Assembly (NCBI GenBank): GCA_004194705.1
Contig: SADC01001286.1
Coordinates: forward strand, 62,001 to 126,000
DNA from: Ditylenchus dipsaci
Lineage: Eukaryota; Nematoda; Chromadorea; Rhabditida; Anguinidae
DNA: 64,000 nt
Direction of reading: 5' to 3'
Shown here: positions 56,338 through 64,000 of the stretch, one piece after another
Numbering within the stretch: the stretch's first letter is position 1
Layout of the letters: each line of letters begins with the position of its first letter
Program-made: the position numbers and the translations under genes
Notes under the pieces: model-generated
Seen by the model: the letters and a program-made list of their open reading frames with translations, nothing else
The model's database searches: none
Told to the model about the DNA's origin: nothing

Positions 56338-56950
56338 CCCTGCCAATAGAGCCCTTAATCCCTTTAAAATTCAAAAGGCGCCAATTTAAACTTCAAATTT
56401 TTGACTAAAAATTTTGATAAAAGCCATGATACTCCCCTGTGGTTCGAATTTTTTTTTCTTAGATTCAAAAACCACGCGGCTTTCTTATTCTGACTTGAAA
56501 TGACCAACAACTCATTTTTTTCAGAACGAGATCCACTAATTAACTGTAGAATTTCTCGTATATTATGCTAGGAATTCTGTAGTTATCTTGTGAGGTTCCA
56601 TTCTGAGTCAGAAAGACCACCGTTGGTTTGCAGGTATCGTTGGTTTGCCGGTTTGCAGGTGGCAGTGCTGGGAGCAATCGATGACGAAAGCTAAGAAAAG
56701 TGCACGAGACTCACGCGATGTTTTGATAACTTTTTCTGCAAAAAAAGCAAGAATCCGACACAGCCAAAAATAAATTATTTTTTAAAGTCTAATCGTGATG
56801 TTAGTTGATGTAACGTGTAATTGTTGAAAATTGAATAAGAATGCTTCTCAATAAAAAAATTGTGCGAATATTGCAGAAAACATCAACATAGTGCGACTTG
56901 GTGCAACATCGTGCAACATCGTGCGATAGTGCAACATCGTGCGACTAAAC
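56338..56950. other. Intergenic with a short GTGCAACATC tandem
   Basis: 56885-56943 repeats a 10-18-bp unit around gcgatagtgcaacatc. Nothing else. Confidence 0.5.
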
Positions 56951-57029
56951 CTAATTAAAAAATGCTTGGTGGGTTTATGACAGTGGCTTTGCAGGAGGCG
57001 CCGGTATATGATATTAGCGCCAAAATATC

Positions 57030-57345
57030 GATGATTAAAACAAGACCCCTTTTTTGGTCAGATAAAATATTGAAAATTTTGACCCTACTATAGAATACCC
57101 CCCCCCCCAAATCCGACCTTTTAAAAATAAAGTAAAAAGTACTCAAATTTATGTCCCATGCCTCGGAAAATGTGCGCAAACTCTTCATTAGTCACAACTT
57201 CCGTACGCTGGCCTACCCCAAGCCTAAAGGCTAAGCCTAAACTTGTTGTTTGCAAGGATAGTTACAGCGATTTTATAAGGTCGGATTTTGGGGGGGGGGG
57301 TGTTATTCTATAGTAGCGCCAAAATTTTGATTAAAATTGACTCAG
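57030..57345. mobile_element. Foldback with C/G-run arms
   Basis: ttgaccctactatagaatac, c-run, aaatccgacc on the left versus ggtcggattttg, g-run, attctatagtagcgccaaaa on the right. Contains a caagcctaaaggctaagcct palindrome. Confidence 0.6.
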
Positions 57346-57499
57346 CAGCGTAAAATTTAATGAAAAGGTTAGTGACCCCCACTATGGTTTTTGTTAAAGG
57401 ACCATTTTTACGATTTTTACGTTTGAATTGGCGGGAGACAGCTTTTTTAGCGGGGACAGCCAATGACTTTTTAACCTTTTTAGTCTTTAAACATTAGTA

Positions 57500-57925
57500 C
57501 AGTCGGACCTGACTATGCCGGTGGACCTCTCTATAGCGGCACCCCCAAAAGTTCGTTCCCACCTTGAGTCCGACACTTTTTTTACCTCAATTTCGAAGTC
57601 TTTTGTCAGTCCTGTTTTTACAGTCTAGTCCCGAATTCCGCAAAGATTCCGATTTTGCCGATCGTTTCTAAAAAGTTTCATATTTTTGCCCTTAGAAAAC
57701 CAACCTTTTTCAAAAAGGGTGCCGTTATAGAGAGGTTTTAAGTTTTTTAGAGAAAAATTTGTTGGATTGCTGAAAAACGATTGGTAAAATTGGAATCCTT
57801 GCAAAATTTTAGACCAGACTGTAAAAACAGAACTGACGAAAAACTTCGAAAATTGAGGTAAAAAAAATGTTGGACCCAAAGTGGGAACGAACTTTTTGGG
57901 ATGCCGTTATAGAGAGGTCCGACTG
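57500..57925. mobile_element. 426-bp pogo/Tigger-like MITE
   Basis: CAGTCGGACCTGACTATGCC and the inverse ...gagaggtccgactg are flanked by TA (57498-57499, 57926-57927). The arms carry gttcgttcccaccttgagtc. A second MITE end (gaggtttgactgta) follows at 57965-57980, so two insertions abut. Confidence 0.85.
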
Positions 57926-57979
57926 TATAGTGCGATTTCTTCTGGTACGCAGGGGTCGCACTATACGAGGTTTGACTGT

Positions 57980-58517
57980 AAATTAAATTAAAAAATGAAA
58001 CTCCACTGGGAATCGAGCTCGTAATCAAAAACCGGCAAAATTATAATTAGAGTCTTGCAATTGACCGGTCATCTGGTCATTTGACAGTGATTTAGTAAAT
58101 TTCTCTAGAATTCAGTCAATTTAGCTGGTCAATTGACCGGTTTTAAAATAAACAGTGAATTCCAAAACTATACTTACGTCAATAAATTGCTTCGAGAAGT
58201 ACTAAAATTTCAATATTTTAATTTTCGCTTAGAGGTACTTAACATGACAACTTAAATTTTGAGTAGAGCTAGGCATTAAAGGGCCTTATTAGAATTAGAG
58301 GCCTTATTAAAAGGTGGGGCCTTATTAGAAGATATGCGGTATCATGAGTTTTTCGCCGAACCGAAAATAGTGAAATCTTATCTACTAATATTTTTCTGAA
58401 TCTTATCTCATATATTGTTTTTTCAGCATCCTTTTTTAATAATCATCATAAATTCATAGTCATTGCTAATATACAATCATTATTTAGTAAAAGTCGCCAA
58501 AGCTTTTTCCTTGAGCA
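57980..58517. other. Upstream of the first F-box-like copy
   Basis: 58070-58150 has gaccggtcatctggtcatttg phrases. 58285-58340 is one end of the accgtatatcttcta family (inverse). No gene. Confidence 0.4.
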
Positions 58518-61092
58518 ATGAGTGCACGAATGACTGAGTATATGCTTGGAGATGTCCTATCCTTTTGCCTAGAATCTGGGTTGCCAGAAACATGGAAGGC
58601 ATGAGTTCAGGAGTCCAGCAAGTTATTCAATCCCATCTCAAAACCTTGCATATTTTCCCCAACTAATTATCAAGCCGAAAAATGGCATGCTGGGCAGTGT
58701 AAGTCTATTTTTCAGTAATTACTGGCTTTCAATCAACATTTACAGCTGGGAAAGGAAGACCTCTACATTGGACAGAACGTCCTTTTTCTGTGTGGATCAG
58801 TACCCAAATGTGTTCGCTTCCAGATGGTCACCCTCTCTTGTGGTGTGACCTTAGCCAGTGAGGAGATCTGGAAGTTTCTGCGACTCAACAAGCATGCTTT
58901 TGTGGGTTGTCATCTGGCTTTTGGGCGAATCGCTAATCTTTTCCTTCCCAAGCTGGACCTTCTGTTCAGTGATATTTTGACCAGTGCTCGAGAATAGTGT
59001 TGCTCTGGCCATATGATGGACCGGAATGGGACAGGTGTGGATATCGGCACTAGTAAAGAATCCTTGTCCAAAATATGCCTTGGTCCCCTGTTGTTTTTTT
59101 GTGAATGGCACAAGCTGTTTTTCACAAAAAAACAACAGGGGGACCAAGGCATATTTTGGACAAGGATTCTTTACTAGTGCCGTGGATATCTACCGCTCAT
59201 TTTCCGAACAATATAGAAGACTTTTTTAGAGAATTACTTGGCAATGAAAGCAACTACCGAAAATTGTTCAAGCAGATGGCGTTTCTACTGTGTGATGAGG
59301 TGGATTACAATGCTGTGTATGTACATGAAATCGTCGACTGGATTGGTTTTGGGATTGCGAACGATCGGCCAAGACGTCTTTTCTTTGGACTACCAACCCA
59401 TTGTTTGGAGTTTATGCTGAATCCTGTGCATCAGGTTCTTTTTTGTATTTCAACATGTAAAAATTGGGGTATCGACGCTAGGTACTTTTTGTCCCATTCT
59501 GCAACTACCCTTTGTTCTAACTACTTAGGCCTTAAGCTCAGGGGTGGGCCAGCATATATTACTTACTCATTTTCTGGGTTTATCTGGGACTGAGACTAAT
59601 ATTTGAGTGCTTTTTATGAGGTTTTATAAGAAAGAGATTTCGGACAGTGGAATAGGTCCTTATTTTGGGGAAGGGGTTACAATGGAATAGCGGCAAATTT
59701 TGTTTGTTGCCACCAGGATTTAAGTTAAACGTGGAAAAGCGCAGAAAGCTTTAAAGGAGGACAGACTTTAGGGGGGAGGGGGTGTATTTAGACTAAAAAT
59801 GGAATTTTGCGAGCTTAAGTTTATTTAATTTTTATTTTTAACCCCTAATTTTTATACCAATCAAAATTACCATAAATCCACCCAACAAAAAACACAAACT
59901 GTTTCAATTGTTCAACTGGAGCTGTTTCAAAACTCGCGTTTTTATAAGTGCACCAGTAAATATGATTATGTACAAGTTTATACTCGAAATGACACTAGAA
60001 TGCAGGGCTACGTTTTGAGTGCAAGGCTGTAGATGACTGATCCTGCAAAATTTGCGAAAAAACACAATTTCTTAAAAAGCTTCGAAAATTTCCCGTAAGT
60101 AGGGTTGTCGGCTCGGCGCGCCGATTTCGGCTTTTCAAGCGGAAAAGCCGAAAATTTTCGGCTTTCGGCTCGGCCCGCAGAAAATTTCGGTTTTCGACTC
60201 GGCGCGCCGAAAATTTTCGGCTTAAGCCGAATTTCGGCGCGCCGAGCCGAAAATTTCGGCGCCCCGACAACCCTACCCGTAAGTCTAGACTTTTTTCAGA
60301 ATTTTTTTTTTCGAAAAGTTTGCAGGCAAAGTTATATACAACTTCATACTCAAAATGTAGCCCTGCTTTCTAGTGTCATTTTGAGTATGAACTTCTATGT
60401 AACTATGTCCACTAGAACATTGATAAAGACGTGAGTTTTGAAAGAGTTCCGAAAACTACCAGCACTCTCCTGAATTGGACCAGGGCAAATTTTTTCGAAA
60501 TTATTTTATTTCAAAACTTCTATCTGGTGTGTTTTTTGTCGGGTGGATTGATGTTAATAACGATTGGTGTAAAAAAATTAGGGGTTAAAAATGAAATTAA
60601 ATTAACTTAAGCTTGCAAAATTCCATTTTCTAGTCAAAATACTCCTCCCCCTAAAGTCTGTCCTCCTTTAAAATGTCGAAAATTATTTGAAAAAATACAG
60701 TACTACGTCGGGCACTTGTAGCTGGGTGCCGGTACAAACAGGGTATCGGTCGCCGGTGACGCCGCCAGGCGGCATTGCAGGTATGTCTATGAGGTGCTCT
60801 ATGAAGAGTATGAATCTTAAAAATAAGGGCCAGTAATATGCATCTAATATAAATATCTCCTTTTCAGTGGTGCCTTGATTTCAACTATAACAATGTGGAC
60901 TTCAAAATCTACTACAACTCTCCACTTGACAACTGCTCTTTTGATATAGTCAAAAAAGAAAATAGTGCAGACTTGCCAAGAGGTGATTGCCCTGCCAACT
61001 GTGCTCAGAGAATCATGATAAATTTATGCTCCTACCCCAACCAATATGAAATCACCAATTTTCGTCATACCAAATGTGTATTCAATCGATAA
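58518..61092 (+). CDS. F-box-like protein gene, copy 1 (interrupted)
   Basis: Exons 58518-58698, 58746 to about 59036, 59191-59434 and 60868-61092. The N-terminus MSARMTEYMLxDVLSF (one base lost at 58560 relative to copy 2) with LPRIWVARNMEGMSSGVQ is F-box-like. Exon 2 has VRFQMVTLSCGVTLASEEIW and FGRIANLFLPKLDLLFSDI. Exon 3 has HFPNNIEDFFRELLGNESNY and VHEIVDWIGFGIANDRPRR. The last exon has WCLDFNYNNVDFKIYYNS and ends TKCVFNR, stop 61090-61092. A 136-bp transposon sits inside the second coding block (59046-59181). The last intron carries two further elements. The substrate domain is unknown. Confidence 0.55.
59046..59181. mobile_element. 136-bp palindromic element inside the F-box-like coding region
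   Basis: GGCACTAGTAAAGAATCCTT and inverse ends, 9-bp repeats GTGGATATC (59037-59045, 59182-59190). Inner arms read aaaaacaacagggggaccaa/ggc inverse. It is almost a perfect hairpin. The same insertion occurs in copy 2 at 63940. Confidence 0.92.
59755..60667. mobile_element. 913-bp TTAA-flanked foldback element in an intron
   Basis: AGGAGGACAGACTTTAGGGG and inverse cccctaaagtctgtcctcct are flanked by TTAA (59751-59754, 60668-60671). Arms share aacccctaattttt. It contains the 60100-60275 microelement. No ORF. Confidence 0.8.
60100..60275. mobile_element. 176-bp hAT-like microelement with CGGCTCGGCGCGCCGAAAA repeats
   Basis: TAGGGTTGTCGG at one end and inverse ccgacaaccctA at the other. Perfect 8-bp repeats CCCGTAAG (60092-60099, 60276-60283). 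The body is repeated cggcgcgccgaaaatttcgg, far more GC-rich than the surroundings. Confidence 0.93.
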
Positions 61093-61133
61093 GTCATTCA
61101 ATTACTTTTTTTTTGTTTCTCTGAAGTGTCCTG

Positions 61134-61139
61134 AATAAA
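61134..61139 (+). terminator. Poly(A) signal AATAAA of F-box-like copy 1
   Basis: 42 bp past the stop at 61092, preceded by a T-run and ctgaagtgtcctg. Confidence 0.6.
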
Positions 61140-61300
61140 ATATCCAGTGAATTTGAACTAGAGATAGTGACGGGACGGCACAATTCCCGCCCGGACAAAT
61201 TCATGGAATTTGCCTTCCCGGAATCCCTGAACTGCAACTGCAACCCTGAAATAAACTAAACCCAAAACTAGTCCAAACAAGTTAGTTACCTGCTACGCCA

Positions 61301-61518
61301 TGAATAATAAGCAGACTGAGGCTTTTGTCCAGTGCACTTATTCCAGCTACGACGAATATGTCTGTAATTTAGAGAAAGTAGAGATTAATAACTCCAAAAG
61401 AACTTTTAACCTGCTACGTTATGAATCAGGAGTTAACGGGCGCTTGCAATCTGAGTATCTGAGTTTAAAATGGAATCGCCCTGTAGATAGAGTAAATAGA
61501 GAGAGTGAAGAAAATTAA
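61301..61518 (+). CDS. Uncertain ORF (72 aa)
   Basis: MNNKQTEAFVQCTYSSYDEY onward, ending RPVDRVNRESEEN. No homology recognised and no splice or poly(A) support. Listed because the composition is protein-like. It may be chance. Confidence 0.2.
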
Positions 61519-61759
61519 CTCCGAGAAAATTATTACCCGCTACTTCATTGATCACGCTTCCGACTAAGACATTCTAAATAAGGACAGCTCTCTACAATGA
61601 CAGCTTTTCACGGGTGCCTTTGATTTTTTTATTGGAACTGTCGGCACTAAGCTTCGTTCCAGCTATTGATCTTCTGCGAACCTTAGAACATAAATGCAAG
61701 GCCAGACTGTCACGAAGCTTGGGCCGGGTAAAGCAAAGTATTCAAGTTTGGATTATTCA

Positions 61760-61902
61760 TAGGATTGGCGGTTCGGGTGGATTGGAACCGAAACCCAGTT
61801 TCTTCGGGTTTCGCGTATCGGTTCGGATACGCGAAAATTGTTTCGGTTATTGTTTTGTTTGGGTTTCGGTCCGGTTCCTCTGTTCGGGTACCGCCGACCC
61901 TA
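61760..61902. mobile_element. 143-bp hAT-like microelement with GGTTTCGGTTCGG repeats
   Basis: The ends TAGGATTGGCGGT and TAGGGTCGGCGGT (inverted) have perfect 8-bp repeats ATTATTCA (61752-61759, 61903-61910). Body of ggttcggRt/aaccgaaac and ggatacgcgaaa words. Confidence 0.93.
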
Positions 61903-62129
61903 ATTATTCAGTTGTTATCTGTACAATCATTGTGAAATCTTATCTTTCAAGATTTGGGACATGGCTCTTTCACAAAGGTTGTCATCGTGGTTGGCGTTGT
62001 CGTTGGAGTAAATTTTTTCATATAAGGCGACTTAATTTAACGATAACAAAAACATTTTTAATAATAAGGGGAACGACAACGCAAAAATTTCTCCCAAATG
62101 GCTACAGAAGATAAGGCAAAAACAAAAAC

Positions 62130-62295
62130 TAGATTTGAGGAGTGAACCTTTTGCGAAAAAGCGATTGCGGGGATCAGAATCACTTTCTGATGGGCTAAAT
62201 CGCTTTGAATTCCACTACCAAACATCCCCAACCACTTTGAACCATCCTAATACCTGGTTTGGGGTGGTTCAATACTTATTTGAGGTGGTTTGGAG
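62130..62295. repeat. Diverged half of the foldback core (copy D)
   Basis: gcgaaaaagcgattgcgggg and atcagaatc...tctgatgggctaaatcgct follow the order of the A-C cores, then caaccactttgaacca/tggtttggggtggttcaa. Only one arm is clear. Confidence 0.45.
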
Positions 62296-62688
62296 GAGTG
62301 GCCAGTTAGCGATTGTTTTTTTCAAAATTTTTGATATTTTTTGCCATAGAAGTACTCTTTTTGCGGAAAACAGCTTTTCTGAGGCCACCCAGTAGGTGAA
62401 ATTTCCTCAGGAATCCGAATAAAAAAAACAGAATCTTAAAATAACGCGTGGTTGCTGAGATATGACCTAAAGTTGGATGGTCATCATTTAAAAATGACAA
62501 GCACCCAACTTTAGGTCATATCTCAACAACCACGCGTTATTTCGAATTTCTGTTTCATGATTCGGATTCCTGAGGAAATTTCAGCTACTGGGTGGCTTCA
62601 AAAAAACTGTTGTCCACAAAAAGAGTACTTTTATGGCAAAAAATATCAAAAATTTTGAAAAAAAACCATCGCTAACTGGCCATACACC
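62296..62688. mobile_element. 393-bp foldback element, second copy of the CCAGTTAGCGA family
   Basis: gtggccagttagcga and inverse tcgctaactggccatacacc lie between 9-bp repeats GGTTTGGAG (62287-62295, 62689-62697). The interior matches 27225-27590 (gaatccgaat, ataacgcgtggt). Confidence 0.85.
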
Positions 62689-62802
62689 GGTTTGGAGAGG
62701 TTCGGTAATGAGATTTTAAGTAATGTAGCAACTTGAAGTAGGTTAAATTCTAAAAGTAAAATTCTTTATTATTCAAATCGATATGACTATTTTTGGTGCA
62801 TA

Positions 62803-63213
62803 GACGTTTCGCCAAAATGAAACCTTTTCATTTTAGCGAAACGTTTTAGCGAAAATACCTCTAGGCGTATTTATGTACACCTCTAGGAGCACTTATTTAG
62901 ACATACCAAGGGTCTTTGATATACCAAGGGTCTTTGACATCTTCGCGGCCAAAGACCCTTGGTATGTCTAAATAAGTGCCCCTAGACGTATTGTTGATTG
63001 AAAATCGTGGTCCATTTTGAAATTGGCCCAATTTACATTGGGCCAATTTTAATTTGGCTCATTTTGAAATGGCGCAATTTGAAAAGGGCCCCATTTGAAA
63101 TGGCCCATTCTTCTTCTCCCCGCATAAATACGCCTAGAAATATTTTACTCTTTTGAGTTTCATTTTAGCGAAACGTTTCGCTAAAATGAAAAAGTTTCAT
63201 TTTGGCGAAACGT
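62803..63213. mobile_element. Element with AGACGTTTCGCCAAAATGAA ends
   Basis: Inverted ends agacgtttcgccaaaatgaa. Next are gcgaaacgttt words, then cataccaagggtctttg repeated in both orientations, then ttggcccaatt words. The terminal gacgtttcRYc core matches 29441 and 55634 elements. No target duplication visible. Confidence 0.65.
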
Positions 63214-63411
63214 CTCTACCCCCGATTTTTTCGATGTTTTGGTCGTCGTTGCATTTGTTTTAATAGAAATGTCTTCGTTGGCATTGTCGTTGTTAAAAGT
63301 TTTTATAAATAATTTTTGGCAAACGACGACAATGAGAGCCACAAATCTCATTAGTTATAACTGAATACAGTTGTTTTTCAGTAAAAGTCTCGAAAGCTTT
63401 TTCCTCAAACA

Positions 63412-64000
63412 ATGAGTGCACGAATGACTGAGTATATGCTTGAAGATGTTCTATCTTTCTTGCCTAGAATCTGGGTTGCCAGAAACATGGAGGGAATGAG
63501 TTCAGGAGTCCAGCGAGTTATTCAATCCCATCTCAAAACTTTGCACGTTTTCCCCCAACTAATTATCAAGCCGAAAAACGACATACTGGGCAGTGTAAGT
63601 CTATTTTTCAGTAATCATTGCCTTTAAATCTGCATTTACAGCTTCAAAAAGAGGATCTTTACATTGGGCCGAACGAACTTTTCTGTGTGAATCAGTACCC
63701 AAATGTGTTCGCTTCCAGATGGTCACCCTCTCTTGTGGTGTGACATTAGCCAGTGAAGAGATCTGGGAGTTTTGCGACTCAACAAGCATGCTTTTGTGGG
63801 TTGTCATCTGGCTTTGGGCGAATCGCTAATCTTTTCCTTCCCAAGCTGGATCTTCTGTTCAGTGATATTTTTGACCAGTGCTCGAGAATAGTGTTGCTCT
63901 GGCCATATGATGGACCGGAATGGGACAGGTGTGGATATCGGCACTAGTAAAGAATCCTTGTCCAAAATATGCCTTGGTCCCCCTGTTGTTTTTTTGTGAA
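63412..64000 (+). CDS. F-box-like protein gene, copy 2 (runs off the window)
   Basis: Exon 1 63412-63592: MSARMTEYMLEDVLSFLPR, RNMEGMSSGVQRVIQSHL, intact F-box-like start. Exon 2 begins after tttacag at about 63641: LQKEDLYIGPNELF, then one base shift, later FGRIANLFLPKLDLLFSDIF and VLLWPYDGPEWDRC. It is about 90% similar to copy 1. The GTGGATATC site is occupied by the same transposon from 63940, continuing past the window end. Confidence 0.6.
63940..64000. mobile_element. Start of the 136-bp palindromic element in copy 2
   Basis: GGCACTAGTAAAGAATCCTT directly after GTGGATATC (63931-63939), identical in position to 59046. The right half lies beyond the window. Confidence 0.9.

Noticed and set aside
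59105..59593. A single 162-codon ORF as a complete gene
   Set aside because: Its first 25 codons are the transposon arm and its last 50 run past a clear donor at 59434. Only the middle is coding, as exon 3 of the F-box-like gene.

Overview
The window is about 64 kb of an AT-rich, transposon-choked invertebrate (metazoan) nuclear genome. The evidence is short GT-AG introns (commonly 45-60 bp), AATAAA/ATTAAA poly(A) signals, and an animal-specific p190-type RhoGAP. I cannot name the species.

Layout. 1-17.0 kb (+): most of a p190RhoGAP gene (FF domains, pseudo-GTPase domains, linker, C-terminal RhoGAP domain), its introns loaded with palindromic elements. 17.1-20.4 kb: nested hAT-like and composite elements. 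20.5-29.4 kb: two versions of one region on either side of a 17-N gap. This looks like two overlapping, unmerged contig ends, and it exposes insertion/deletion differences between them. 29.4-32.7 kb: arrays and a decayed intron-containing protein kinase (-) of the TSSK type. 32.9-35.1 kb (+): an unrecognised Ser/Asn-rich multi-exon gene. 35.1-39.4 kb: a foldback element and an apparently complete PIF/Harbinger transposon. 39.7-41.1 kb (-): an unrecognised 5-exon gene. 42.9-46.2 kb: a small ORF, an orphan fragment of a mitochondrial processing peptidase beta gene (-), and a foldback element. 48.0-54.3 kb: a 0.67-kb inverted repeat flanking a 6-exon zinc-knuckle gene (-) and an F-box-like ORF (-). 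54.9-55.3 kb (-): a small membrane protein. 58.5-64 kb (+): two copies of an F-box-like gene carrying the same transposon at the same internal site.

The genes show no common pathway. The shared theme is non-autonomous DNA transposons. I can define at least ten hAT-like elements (8-bp target duplications), several TA-flanked Tc1/mariner/pogo-like elements, TTAA-flanked elements, and elements with 9-10-bp duplications. Several families keep a constant end or core but carry entirely different short repeated words in the variable part. The best examples are tiny hAT-like elements ending TAGGGTTGT whose bodies are unrelated palindromic repeats, and a conserved foldback core flanked by different outer arrays in each copy.

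Many coding exons contain single-base frame breaks while the protein on both sides stays conserved, and the two versions of the duplicated region differ by many 1-base indels. I therefore suspect residual assembly indels rather than universal gene death, except where stated.
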